A DNA stretch of 64,000 nt, taken from Helicostylum pulchrum (Eukaryota; Mucoromycota; Mucoromycetes; Mucorales; Mucoraceae). The first letter of the stretch is position 1, and every line of letters starts with the position of its first letter. Shown one piece after another: positions 11,671 to 22,681 of the stretch. Location: positions 62,001-126,000 of the forward strand of contig JAIXMO010000033.1 in NCBI GenBank assembly GCA_025677825.1. The letters are read 5' to 3'. A program made the position numbers and the translations under genes. The notes under the pieces were generated by a model that was not told the origin of the DNA, made no database searches, and was given only the letters and a program-made list of their open reading frames with translations.

Positions 11671-12411
11671 GATAGCAAGGATACTGATTATATGTTAAGC
11701 ATTCATACAGGAAAATTTAAAATATGTTTCTTCCGTTGCGTTATAGTAGAATTGATCATCCAGTAGAATGCTGGATTGTAAAAAGCATTTTGGACTATAT
11801 TGAAATGTTTTTCGAAACAAGCAGCGTACGATCTTTTGGTAGTGAATCGACTCTCTTCTATGAAATGTGGTTTTTAAAAATAATGATAATAAACGGAAGA
11901 AATATAATATACTGTTTATAAAAAAAGCATTAGGAAATACAATCATTCAATAATAGGATCAGCTCAAATACAAATAAAAAAGCCAGTGCCAAGATTGTCA
12001 GAAGATAATATTGAGTGTCTGTATTTAATTGTTAATCGCTTGAGGAATCAATGTCTACAACAGAAAACGAAGACGTTATGAGGCATACTGGATTGTATGG
12101 AGATGAATTTTTTTTGCGAGTCGGCACGGAATTCGACTCTCTGTTTGTTAAATGATCTACGCTTTAAATGTAATTAGTAAAGCTATGTAAATAGAGACAA
12201 TATAATGCTTTATTAAAGGTTTCACTTTTATAATGAAGCAGTTTTTAATAGTCCAAAACATGAGTTTCTGGATATTCGAGTTAACAGATTAAATAGCACT
12301 GAAAAACTATGTCAAACTAAAATTCTATTTATTCAAAAGGTGGTAAATTTGAGAAAAAAAAAACTCCTGTATACTTTTCTTAGTTTCTCAAAATACTATT
12401 TTGATACTAAT
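11671..12411. other. Decayed DNA 5' of the DDE transposase
   Basis: Only short frames are present (for example 34 codons from 12051, MSTTENEDVMRH). Pieces such as FLDIRVNRLN near 12270 look coding but match nothing I know. I found no convincing left terminal inverted repeat for the transposon. Confidence 0.4.
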
Positions 12412-13734
12412 ATGTTTTCAATTTCGGGCAAGATCATCTTTGAAGATGGTCAAGGAAATCTCTATAATGAGGATGGAAAAGAGGCAATGGACTGAGAGGA
12501 AGATGTGGACCCCTACAATTTAGAAAATCTTACTAATTTAACTCAGTATGAGGAACATCAATCAGCTAGACTAAATTCGAATGATCCTGCTTTAGACAAA
12601 CAAGTGGAAAACATACAAACTAGGGTTTCCACAGAAAATGCCACACCTAAATACAAAACATATTCGGTCGACCAAAAAACTTTGTTTTTGTATTATCTTA
12701 AGATCAAACTTTTTAAAGCTGCAAAAGCTGCAAAAATGTCTGGAATAAACGAGCGTACTGGGCAGCAATGGGCGAAAAGACTTAGGGAAAATCCAGAGCG
12801 GGATATCTATGAGAAAAACACCAATAAGGTTAACAGAAAACCTAGTCAGCTTCAAGAGGAACATAAAAAATACTTGATGAGTTTCCTCTGGCACGCACAA
12901 AAGACGCTGTAGATAGTTTGACAGAAAATTTTGGAAACTTCAGTTTAAAAGAAACAGTTGTTGGAGAATTTATTTCTAAGGAGTGCAATCTTTCGATAAA
13001 TACCATGACCCGTCACCCCAAAGCTCGAAATGATCCTGATAGGCTTAAAGTGCGTTGTGAATGGGTCGAAATGTGGTCAAAGACATCGATGGACTTTAAT
13101 ACAAATTGCATTTTCATCGATGAAAGTGCTTTCGATATAAACAAGAGGCCATCTACTGGAAGATCAGCTCGGGGAACACCAGCTGTTGTTATTACACCCT
13201 CGACAAAGGCTATTAGTCATACCATTCTTGGAGCTATTTCTGCAATGGGGGTGATCAATATTGAGATACGAGTTCCAGTACCTCCCAAGAAAATAAAAGC
13301 AGTAGGAAGCCGTAAAAGAAAATCTACTGCTGTAAAGAAGTCTTCTTTTGGTGGAACCAATTCAGGTCACTACCTTAAGTTCATTAAAAAAAACCCTAGA
13401 TCAGATGGATAAATATCCTGAAATGAAAGGATTTTATCTTGTTATGGATAATTCTCCTATTCATGATAAAAAAGATGGTGATATTGACAAAATAATAGAG
13501 GCTAGAGGCTATAAGTGTGTATACCTTACTCCTTATTCCCCAGAACTTAACCCCATTGAGCAGTTCTGGGCGATAGTTAAGAGTAAAGTTAGAAGAAGTC
13601 AGTTTGGAAATACTGAGGATCTAAAGACCAGTATCAGCGAAGCTTGTAATGAAATTCCTTTTAAGCATCTTAAAGGCTTTGTTAGACACTCCTTCAATAC
13701 GTTTGAAAGATGTTTGAACGAGGAACATATTTAA
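12412..13734 (+). pseudogene. Tc1/mariner-like (DDE) transposase with three lesions
   Basis: A cut-and-paste transposase of the IS630-Tc1-mariner group. From the ATG at 12412 it shows an acidic leader, then a helix-turn-helix (about 12660-12790, KAAKAAKMSGINERTGQQW). The catalytic core has first Asp in FIDESAFD (about 13114-13137), second Asp in VMDNSPIH (about 13443-13464) and Glu in LNPIEQFWAIVKSKVR (about 13546-13590). The spacing between second Asp and Glu is 36 residues. Three lesions disable it: an in-frame TGA at 12493-12495, a one-base loss in the A run near 12864-12870, and a one-base gain in the A run near 13386-13393. All other sequence is open over about 440 codons, so the inactivation is recent. 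Two of the lesions are in homopolymers and could be assembly errors. Confidence 0.88.
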
Positions 13735-13774
13735 AAAAATACTTTAATAAAACGTAAACTGAAAAAATAAACAC

Positions 13775-13905
13775 GCTGATTGGGATCTTGTCAACCTGTC
13801 AATTGAGAATAAAAAACCCGCCAATTGGCCAATGACAAACCCGCAAATTGGGACTTTGTAAACTCGCAAAAAAAAATATAAAACCGCAAATTGGTACCGT
13901 GGGCT
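13775..13905 (+). repeat. Subterminal tandem repeats 3' of the DDE transposase
   Basis: Five to six degenerate units with a period of about 21-25 bases follow the transposase. The recurring core is ccgcaaattgg or ccgccaattgg, followed by a variable part ending in tgtaaa/tgacaaa. They begin with gattgggatcttgtcaac and end near gcaaattggtaccgtggg. Such arrays in transposon ends usually bind the transposase; that role is inferred. No matching array was found on the left side. Confidence 0.6.
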
Positions 13906-14640
13906 CTGTATGTATTAAATATGTTCAATATAGTAGTCTATACAACATATTCTATTAATATCCTACATGAAGTATATATCCACCGTGAAAAAAAAAGTTT
14001 GGACGATTAATCATTACATATAAACAAGCGGATGCTTCAGAGGTAGTGTATACACAACCAGGTGAAAAAAATTGAAAATCTGAGTTAAAAATTACCAAAA
14101 GAAGAATGTGCAAAAACCTGCCTTTTTGTTTCGTAACAAACAATGAATGGCTTGAATGTCAAATTATAAAAATAAAGTCGTTTAGATCTTTATAATAAAA
14201 TAACATAACTTTGAATAAACATACCTTTAAAGCAAAAACAAGAAAACTGTATTTATTGTGTAAAAGATATTAACGAGGCAATGCGCTTTAAACTGAATAG
14301 AAAAGTTACCTTAGGTTGCTTACTAATTGAAACACATTATTACGCCTCACCTATAAAATTTTCAGATGACAAAGACTTGCCAGCCAAAAAAGATCTAAGA
14401 TCTGCAATCTGCTGAAGTCTGAAACTCGAAAGCTGTTAATTAAGTCAATAAAAGTGTTTCATTTTTTAGTTACAACTCAGAGGCTGTTCTCAAGCAAAAA
14501 AAAAATAGTACTCCCTCCTTTTGATAAATGCTATCCATTCACCTGGTTGTGTGACTATTATTGTGAGCATAGATAATTTAAAAAGGTTATTTATATCACA
14601 ATGTTTTATTATTTCTTTCTATATATTCCTTATTTACAAA
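13906..14640. other. Intergenic within the relic island
   Basis: The only coding-like stretch is a 44-codon frame from 14281 (MRFKLNRKVTLGCLL, later HYYASPIKFSDDKDLP) with no known match. The rest is AT-rich without recognised features. Confidence 0.4.
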
Positions 14641-16107
14641 ATGAGCTTAGAAAATCTACCTGGAATTAATGAGGGTAAAAAAAATCGCTTAGATTTTACA
14701 TAGATATGTACTAATATTTAATAAAAATCGACTCAATACTACTATCTCAGGCAGGACCCAACCAGATTGCTGAATGAAATAACTTTGTGCAGGAGATACA
14801 TCCAAAAATAATTCAAGAGTATGACGGCTGTAATTTGAACAAGTACAAAGGGATCTGGAGGAGACTTTTTAAAAGTTTTGTTAAAAAATTAAAGCTTACT
14901 CTCGAAAACAGCGAAACCGACTCGTGGAATGACACTGTCGCGAAAAAATTAAAAGAAACTAACGATAAAAGTGCTTCCTCTTCAACAACCTGTAAATCAA
15001 CTACCAGTTCTAACTATAAATTATCAGACCTGGAAAAGAATCGCGTGCTTGATTCATATGATGCTATTTCTACTTCTTGTAAATGGATCTTATCGACAGG
15101 TAAAGTCGTCGACGATATTATGAGACAATTGACGGAAGAGTCAATATATGAGCACCCAGTGCACTCGATGATATTAGACACAGAAGACCCTATTTGGAAA
15201 AGTTTTTTACGGAAACGGAACTGAATGAAATCAGACAATATCGTGCTCATCCGCTACCAAATATTCTTGAAGATCTTCAAGATTACCTTGACACTTACGA
15301 CAAACAGTGGAAGTCCGGCAAAGAGTTATTTAATTTTGCTGATATGCAACACCATGACCCTGTCACGAATTTTGACAAAAAGTGGATTAAGGAAAGCTTT
15401 GTAAGAATGTCGGAGCTATTCTTGCATAGCAATCAATTAGAATTCAATGATTCTTCTGAGGCTGATCTCCTACATGATGTCTGGCCTTTTATTTATAGGG
15501 CATTTAAAGATAAAGAGGTACGAGCGTTGCTTGGTGAGAGAGCAAGTGTAGCCGTAGCTCTTGCTAGAAATGAAGAGAGGAGTATAGAGGTCACGGAGAA
15601 GAGACCAAGAAAGTCTATGGGTGCAAAAGTAGACATCCTATTTAAAACATGTGGAAACGAGTATGGAGTTTGTGAAGCGGGAAAAGACGACGTCACAATT
15701 GCAGATGACAAGTATATCGATGACGGTCTTGTAAAACTCCCAAAAACTTTAAGAGACATGCTCTCACTACTAGTACAAAAAAACCCAGACCAAGTAAACA
15801 ACCTTTACACGATTGGATTTTTAGTGATGGGTAAGTAAAACACCAAGTAACTATGGATGTCCCTGTGGGACACAATATCACAAGATTAAAAAAAACTCCA
15901 AGATTTGAGTTTCCGTCCTCTGTAGAGGTAATGTCGATTGACTTTTTGCCTCTGTTGGAGCTTACCTGGAGAGGTAAAGAGCTCATGAAATCAACTCACA
16001 AAACATTGAATAGTAGAAAAAGAAAAAATATCGAGTTTATCGGTGATATTTCCGGTACAACACCGTCGTTAAATTACTCTTTCGTTCGTAGCTCTGCTAC
16101 TTTATAA
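14641..16107 (+). pseudogene. Mucoralean PD-(D/E)XK-like family protein, frameshifted
   Basis: I recall this as an expanded family in Mucorales with no characterised function; no search was run. Order: a short first exon (MSLENLPGINE at 14641), an intron-like gap, then EYDGCNLNKYKGIWRR. A Ser/Thr linker leads to CKWILSTGKVVDDIM, HPVHSMILD and a frameshift in the T run at about 15203. Next come FTETELNEIRQY, DLLHDVWPFIYRAF and the nuclease-like core GAKVDILF (about 15619) with GVCEAGK (about 15670), then KLPKTLRDML. A second break at 15832-15853 (stops plus frame change) precedes MDVPVGHN and FLPLLELTWRGKELM. The VD and CEAGK pair resembles the D and ExK signature of PD-(D/E)XK folds, though the Lys is one residue late. 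The 5' part around 14750-14790 is also broken, so the copy is dead. Confidence 0.65.
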
Positions 16108-16641
16108 TTATTATTTTTATTATTATTCCCCAGTTAGTTTTTATTCGAAATATATTATATTCTATAAAAGTCCCAAATGATGCTATTATACACGTTAATA
16201 AGGGAAAACGGCTGATTTCTAATTTAGCAATACTTACGATATACATAAGATTTAGACCACCAGATAGCCATTATAAAAACATACTCCTAAATATAATGTA
16301 ACTATAAGATCATAAACGATTTTATTCTTTTTTTTTTTAAGTTTATAACAGGTTTTGATCTTGCAAGTATTCTTAGTGTTTGAAATAAGAGTAACTTTTT
16401 CTTCTGCAGATTATATATTAAATCATAAACTTACAGTGTAAACGTCTAGTTTTTTAATAATATTACATAAAATGTGTATCTGTAAACTAAGTTGATATTT
16501 ACTACTTGAAACTTTAAAGAGTTTGCTCACAATAATAGAATAGTTTTAAAAAAGCGCACAAATCAAGAGATCGAGTTATGTGATAAAATCGAATTTTCGG
16601 ACTTGAGGCTTTTTTTTTTCTTTTTTAAAAAAACCAAGAAT
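16108..16641. other. Intergenic, upstream of the Kei1-like gene
   Basis: AT-rich with no open frame of note. The last 40 bases before the ATG at 16642 contain a long T run and an A-rich start context. Confidence 0.55.
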
Positions 16642-17290
16642 ATGCCATTTACAAAAGGAAAAAGTTGTTGTGGATTAGTTCCAATCAAGACAGGTAATAC
16701 TAGAAATAAATGTAGTTTATATTCAAGTCTAAATAAAAGTTACCAGGTGTAATTCTTATCATTATATTTGGTATTGTAAGTTATTTTCACTGTAATAGAG
16801 TCAGCTATGGTTACTCATCTCGATTTTTTTTCTTAGTTGAACAAGTTATCTGGTTTCTATGGCATTGTATCGTTTGATTTTAGTGATACAATGGCTACTG
16901 CAATTTATTTTTATTGTTTATTAGCCATTGCAGTATTTTCGTATGGATTATATGGATTATATACTGTAAGTGAATTTTTTTTATACATATATTGTCTTTT
17001 AGCGAATTACAATGGAACCCAATTTATTCAATATTATAATAAAAAAGGATAATGTTCGTACTCTCCGTTGGTTTACAATGTTCTTTTGGCTGGATTGTTT
17101 CGTCAGTGTGTTTTCAACCATTTGGTTTGGAGTGACCTGGTTCCTTTATACCGATCATAGTTTAACCGAATTGGCAGATGATCCAGAGAAAATGGCTGAA
17201 CATGACCGGATATTCAAAATGGAAAGTCAAGTTAGTATTGCCGTGTTGGTTGTTTTAAGATTAATTCATGTAGGTTTTTATCACATGCTA

Positions 17291-17329
<39 letters not shown>

Positions 17330-17487
17330 GATCTTTTTTTTAGTTTTACTTTGCTTTGGTGGTTACTCGCTATTATAAGGGTGTCAATAGTAAATCCAAT
17401 TACTCAAAGTTAGCAACTGACAATATCGATTTAGAAGAAACAGCGAATAGAAACGATTCTGTTGTTCCTAAACCAGCTCAAGATTAA
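16642..17487 (+). CDS. KEI1: Kei1-like regulatory subunit of inositol phosphorylceramide synthase
   Basis: Kei1 is the Golgi partner of the IPC synthase Aur1 in fungal sphingolipid synthesis. Five exons (16642-16693, 16747-16775, 16837-16965, 17003-17269, 17344-17487) give 206 residues and every join keeps frame. The layout fits the Kei1 domain: an N-terminal CCGLVPIKTG turn into a first membrane helix, NKLSGFYGIV, a second helix, and a third around WFGVTWFLYT. The last helix pair begins ESQVSIAVLVVLRLIH and runs into YFALVVTRYYK, with a short polar tail. Four membrane segments are expected. Identification is from the pattern of conserved blocks and is fairly, not fully, certain. Intron 4 holds a perfect (GA)16 microsatellite. 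It converges on the arginyl-tRNA synthetase gene. Confidence 0.75.
17293..17324 (+). repeat. (GA)16 microsatellite in intron 4 of the Kei1-like gene
   Basis: A perfect GA dinucleotide run of about 32 bases lies between the donor at 17270 and the acceptor ending at 17343. It is probably length-polymorphic. Confidence 0.95.
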
Positions 17488-17589
17488 ACTTAATTATCTA
17501 AATCTTTAAGCATATTACATCCTTTTCTTCTTACTTTTTAATAAAATAATACACGCTCCTTTTTTTTAATTACAACAAAACTACACACG

Positions 17590-17760
17590 ACAGTGGGGTT
17601 CAAACCACTTTTTTGATTTATATTAATTCGAATTTTTCTTAAATGGATAAAATGTTGTTCCGACTTGGTCAAAAATCATGGATGTTTTGTGATTACTCCG
17701 GATCCACTTTGCCTTTCTTTGTGAAAAAAAAACAATAAAACTGAGCAGAGTAAACACGCC
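17590..17760 (+). mobile_element. Diverged end of the same MITE family as 21942-22681
   Basis: A ggggttcaaacc-like motif at about 17597 is followed by a core at 17684-17730 (ttttgtgattactccggatcc, then tgcctttctttgtgaaaaaaa). This core lines up with the left arm of the 22 kb MITE (ttttgtaattactccatatcc, then tgcttatctttgtgaaaaaaa). Only one arm is present, between the convergent Kei1-like and arginyl-tRNA synthetase genes. It is most simply a truncated or solo copy. Confidence 0.55.
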
Positions 17761-17832
17761 TTGAAGAAATAAAGAAAAGAAAAGAAAAAGTAGAAAAATA
17801 GAACCGATAAATATTCTATTTTATTTTTATTT

Positions 17833-19665
17833 TTACATGCGGTTTAAAGGATTAATACCAACCAGTTTTAACCCATTGCCCAAAGTAGTTTTAGCAGCCC
17901 AGAATAATAATAATCTGGCTTCTGCTGTGCTTTTATCTTCTCCCTTGACTCTTAGCGTTGTATTGGCTTGACCTATAGCATGTGCCAACTTGAATAAATA
18001 TTGCACCAACATACTAGGTTCCATTGCTTTACAGGATGATTGCACGATATCAGGAAACTGTGAAATAGTTAGAGCTAATTCAAAAGCTTGTGGTTCCTTT
18101 AACAAGGATAAATCCGCTTCATTTGTAATAGCTATATCTACATTACGTTCAATACTAAATAATAATAAAAAAACAATTGAGCTTTTTTGTTTGTTTTAAA
18201 AAAAGTTTTACTTTACCCACACATGCGTGCATATGTATACTGCAAATAAACACCTGTATATCCTTTTGCAGTCGTCATTCTATCCCACGAAAACTCATAA
18301 TTCTTTACACGTTTCGCTACCATATCTTGAATGATAACGGCGGAGGATCCTAATTTTTCTGCGACTTGGTCAATCGATTCTAGTTGCTCCATTTTAATTT
18401 GATTGCCTGCCTTAATATTTGTCAACATTTGGTCTTTGGCAGTATCTAATATATCTTGTAAAAAGATGACAGTTCCCTTTCTTGTCGACATTCCCATGAC
18501 TCTACCGAAATTAGCATGATATAAATCAATAGGCCATGTAGGATCATGTTGATGGATCAGTTCACTAATCTTGAACAGCTGTCTTAAATAAAGGTCTTGT
18601 TCCGTACCAATCACATACACTGCCTTCTTAAACTGTCCAAACATGTCACGACGTAACGCTAACGATGCTAGATCACGCGTCATGTATAAACTTGTACCGT
18701 CAGCACGTTTAATAATAGCCTTTCCCAACTTATATTCTTCTAAATCTATAACACAGGCCCCGTCTTCTGTTGTTTCCATTAAATTATACTTTTCTAACAA
18801 ATCATAAACTTGAGGTATATATTTTTCTGTTTGTGACTCGCCTGAATACACGTCAAAATCAACATTCAATCGTTTATAGATATGTTTATACGTATCGATA
18901 CTGATTTCACGAAATTTTCGCCACTGACTTAACGCCTCCGGATCACCTTGCTCCATCTTTTTAAAATAAGCATTTGCTTGTGAGTCGATGGTAGCATCTT
19001 GTTTAGCCAACGCGTTTATTTTGACATAAACTTGATATAAATGATGAATCGGGTCCCTTTTTAACTCAGCCTCATCTCCAAACATGTCGAATCCAATCGC
19101 TAATAACCCATACTGCTTCCCCCAATCCCCTAAATAATTGATACCGACCGTCTTGTACCCGCATGCATCATGAATATTTTTAATAAAGTTACCCAAAATC
19201 GTACTTCTTAAATGTCCCGCATGAAAGGGTTTGGCAATGTTGGGTGAACTATAATCAATCAACACAGTACCTTGTTGCGATTTGCTGGTACCGTATAATT
19301 CTTTTTCATCGTATACTTGGTTCAATGTGTGCCGAATATAGCTGTCAGGGCGTACGTCAAATTGTAAAAATTGTCCTACTGGTGTTACTTTTTCGATATA
19401 TTGGTTTGGTTCAAACTATTTCAAAACAGTTTATTACTACTTTTTGTGGCTTTTTGGCGACATGTCTAGTATATACCTTGCTTGCTAGTTCTTTACAATA
19501 TGTAACAGGATTAGTAGTAGAAGCTAACTTTGGTATAGGTACACCAAATTGATGGTTTAAAGCGATTTTTGGTGTATTTAGTATTCCTAACACCTTTTGC
19601 TCGGTTTGGTTTGATAGACTAGCTAATGGCTTTGCAATTGCCCTTCTAAACAATTGTGTTGTCAT
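17833..19665 (-). CDS. RRS1: Arginyl-tRNA synthetase (class I)
   Basis: Charges tRNA-Arg with arginine using ATP. Three exons (19665-19477, 19415-18217, 18154-17833) give 569 residues. Seen: an N-terminal Add-1-like region, the HIGH-type motif FHAGHLRS, and NYLGDWGKQYGLL, typical of ArgRS. TRDLASLALR and a KMSKS-region equivalent MSTRKGTV follow, as expected since many ArgRS lack a canonical KMSKS. The C-terminal anticodon-binding DALR-type domain starts in exon 3. Fungi usually have one or two ArgRS genes. The first 20 residues (TTQLFRRAIAKPLASLSN) are basic and Ser-rich, so dual or mitochondrial targeting is possible but unproven. It shares a 303-base divergent region with the transporter gene at 19969. 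Confidence 0.95.
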
Positions 19666-19968
19666 TAACTCGAAAAAAAAAAGAAAGCAAAAAAAAAAAA
19701 GTAAGGTACACAAACAAGGGTTGAGAACGAATTGTTGTTTTTTTTATTGTTATTTCTTATTTGTTACTCGCGTGTATGTGTGACTTGATGGTGATATCGT
19801 CAAATTGCTCTTTAATCTATCCAAGTGAATAAAAATAAATAACTGATTGGACACTACTACTGCTGTATTGTTTTGATAATGATGGAGTAATATAAATAAC
19901 ATAAATATCTTATCTCTTTTTTTTTTTTACCTTTCTTTCTTCTTTTTTTCTCTTTCTTTTGTTCACAA
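19666..19968. promoter_or_regulatory. Divergent promoter between ArgRS and the amino acid transporter
   Basis: 303 bases separate two opposed start codons. The region has A-rich sequence next to ArgRS and a strong pyrimidine tract (about 19915-19962) just before the transporter ATG. A tatctctttt pyrimidine start-site context is present, but I see no clear TATA box. A factor acting on both genes is possible but not shown. Confidence 0.45.
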
Positions 19969-21565
19969 ATGAAGTATTATCTTGATACTGCTTCTTCATC
20001 TACCAAGACATGTTGTTTTGAAGCAGAAATAAAGAGACATGACTCATTTCTTTCAGTAGATAGTAATGCGACCGTGATCACTGTTCAAGATAATAAACCG
20101 TCACAGTATGGTTCTATCCATGAAGAACAAGAAACAGTTATGATAAAGCAACAACAGTGTTCTACTATGGGTGGTGCTGTAAATTTAGTAAACGCCATGA
20201 TGGGCACAGGTATTATTGGTTTGCCTCTTGCTCTACATTTATGTGGATTTTGGCTGGGCTTACTCTTTTCTGTTACGATTGCTTATATATCCTGCATGAC
20301 AATGCATATAACCATCTTGTGTGGATTAAAGACACAAACTCATAGTTTAGTATCACTCTGTCAATCATTAATTGGTAGTACTGGAGCTCGTATAATTAAT
20401 TTCATCATTTTTTTTCATACTGCTGGTACAGCGGTATCATATTATATCTGTAAAGCATACATATATTTACACAAAAAAAAAAGATTATAAACTAAACTAT
20501 ATATGTAGTACTGGGCGATACTTTACCTAGCTTATTAGCTCTTGCGTTTCCAAATGTTCCCTTTTTCTCCGACAGAAGAAATGTCATTTTAACCTTTGGA
20601 CTATTATGTGTAAGTTCGATCAACCGGATGTTTATATTATATAACTAAATCCAGATAAATTCTAGACTCTACCATTAAGCTTGTCTCGTTCCACTGCACA
20701 ATTTGCCAAATGGAGTGCAATGTCTGTTTGTTTATTGATGCTAATGTTGTTGGGGGTGCTGGTTCGAGTACCCTACTATTTATCGATTGTAGATAAAATT
20801 GAATTAGAATATGTACCTATATCGGAAAGTATGTTTAAAGGGTTGGCAATTATCAGTCTAGCGTTTGGATGTTCTCAGAACTTGTTCGGTGTTTACTCTA
20901 GCTTAAAAAATCAGAGTCCTTCCAAGTGGTTACTTACTTGTTCTACCGCTATTGGTATTGCGTTTGTCATCAATATTGTGTTTGCAGTTACAGCTTATTT
21001 ATGCTTTGGTAAACATGTTCAGGCAAATATCTTGTTGAATTTTCCAGAAAATGATCCGGGTATTCAACTGGTTAAATTGGCTCTAGGTTTATTTATGGTG
21101 TTGACTATTCCGTAAAAATTATATAATTTTTTTCATATTTTATTTGGTACTAAATACTCTTTATATCTTAGATTATGCATTCATCCTTGTCGCGAATCGG
21201 TCATGATGATGTTTGGAATCAATACACATAATTCAACAAATAAACAACATTATACTGTAAGCATTGGCGTGTTTGCGCTGATACTGTGGGTTGGTGCTAC
21301 CATTACTTCATTAGGCAAAGTATTTAATGTGATTGGTGGTTTCTCTACTACAATTCTAGGTATGATTTTGTGTGTAAGTAAACTTTTTATATGTGTGGCT
21401 CACCCTCCTCTTAAAATAGGATTTTTATTACCTGGCTGTGCATACCTTTACTTGTTTTCTTCCGAACTTTTAAACAACAAAAAATTATTCTTTGTATCTA
21501 TATTTTCTATTTGTATCGCTCTTCCTGTCATGTATTTTTCTATCAAAGATGCCATTTTTAAATAA
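19969..21565 (+). CDS. AAAP-family amino acid transporter (Avt/SLC38-like, vacuolar type)
   Basis: A proton- or sodium-coupled amino acid carrier with about 11 membrane helices. Five exons are inferred (19969-20449, 20509-20609, 20666-21111, 21172-21359, 21420-21565), giving 453 residues. After a polar 65-residue N-terminal tail comes the family signature GGAVNLVNAMMGTGIIGLPL in the first helix. Later helices include a VNAMMGTG-type unwound region, GLAIISLAFGCSQNLF and the last-helix region ending GFLLPGCAYLYLF. Exon 4 could also read through the last intron in frame. The spliced form was chosen because it restores the family's ILGFLLPG block. The Avt5-7 (vacuolar exporter) group is the best guess; substrate is unknown. 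Confidence 0.88.
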
Positions 21566-21941
21566 ATAAAAAAAAAGTAATACGAAACAATAATAACATA
21601 TAATATAGCGCTTCTTTGTTAATCACAATAAAAAATAAATAAATACTGAGCTTTCCTATTTTCTTTTTAACTTATGTCAGGCTTAATGCCGATAAGCAAC
21701 TGTTATTACTACACTACAATAGCGGTTCTATTTAAGGGGTGGCCGAAATCTGGAAGAAATCTACCCTTAAATCGAACTGTGAGTAATTACTTCCGAAGAA
21801 AAAGCTCACTGAGATACCTGAGTTTAAATAATCGCTCACGTAAGAAATCAGTGCTAAAATTAGCAGTTATAATAAATATTGGTTTTTATTTTTTAAAGAA
21901 ACAGGAAATGCGCTTTGGATCCAAGTTATTTAATACAGAAT
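21566..21941. other. Intergenic between the transporter and the MITE
   Basis: A frame of 89 codons at 21674-21943 (MSGLMPISNCYY) is rich in basic and Ser residues, has no family resemblance and ends in the MITE's left edge. I regard it as chance. The transporter terminator is likely in the AT-rich 21570-21650. Confidence 0.45.
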
Positions 21942-22681
21942 AGCTTGTTTAACTATATCTTTGATAAAAAAAATTAAAAACATACTTTTTTGTTTTTTTT
22001 CGATTTTCATTTTTGGGGTCAACCCCTTTTGTGTTTTTGTGCTTATTTTGTAATTACTCCATATCCAGTCTGCTTATCTTTGTGAAAAAAACATGCATAA
22101 TATAGAGCTCGTTTAGATGCTTTTAATCCATTTTAAATAATACTTTTACTGCAAAAATTGAAAGAGTAATCGCTGTTTTAGACGTTTTTTTTTTTGGGTA
22201 AAAAATACACTTTTTTAGTGTAATATCGTGCAACCATTTTCAGAGCTTCGCGATTACATAAAATGTAGTTTTTATTGCCGTGTTTGGATATAGCACCGAA
22301 TGTAGATATTCAAAAACTATATATTGGATGTTTATAAATAAAAGTGCTACATCTAAAACTGGGCGAGAAAACGCGCTTTAAAGAAATCGCTATTTTAAGG
22401 ACCGCTTAACTCGAATTTTAGCGGAAAAAAATGTCTAAAACAGTGATTACACGTCCAGTTTTTTTATTTAAATTGTGATTTTAAATGCATTAAATGCGCC
22501 TAAATGAGCGCTATATTATGCATGTTTTTTCCACAAAGATAGGAAAACTGGATATAGAGTAACTACAAAATAACCACAAAAACACAAAAGGGGTTGACCC
22601 CCCAAAATGGTCGAAAATGGCCAAAATGACCAACAAAAAAAAAAGTAGAAAAAATCGAAAAAAAATATGAAACAACAAGCT
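21942..22681. mobile_element. 740 bp MITE with long terminal inverted repeats
   Basis: Non-coding foldback element. The outer ends read agcttgtt (21942-21949) and aacaagct (22674-22681). Inside, a highly matching arm pair includes ggggtcaacccc (22015-22026) against ggggttgacccc (22590-22601), and ttttgtaattactc against its complement near 22560. It also includes gcataatatag (about 22095) against ctatattatgc (about 22510), and taatcgctgttttagacg (about 22163) against its complement near 22437. The inverted repeat is thus roughly 200 bases per arm with decay, separated by about 240 bases. No transposase frame lies inside, so it must be mobilised in trans. No clear target-site duplication was seen. 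Confidence 0.85.

Noticed and set aside
13775..13905. Repeat array considered as CRISPR-like
   Set aside because: Units are degenerate and contiguous, without unique spacers of constant length, and the genome is eukaryotic.
18471..18500. Missing canonical KMSKS in ArgRS as a defect
   Set aside because: Many genuine arginyl-tRNA synthetases lack KMSKS; MSTRKG is at the right place, so this is normal.
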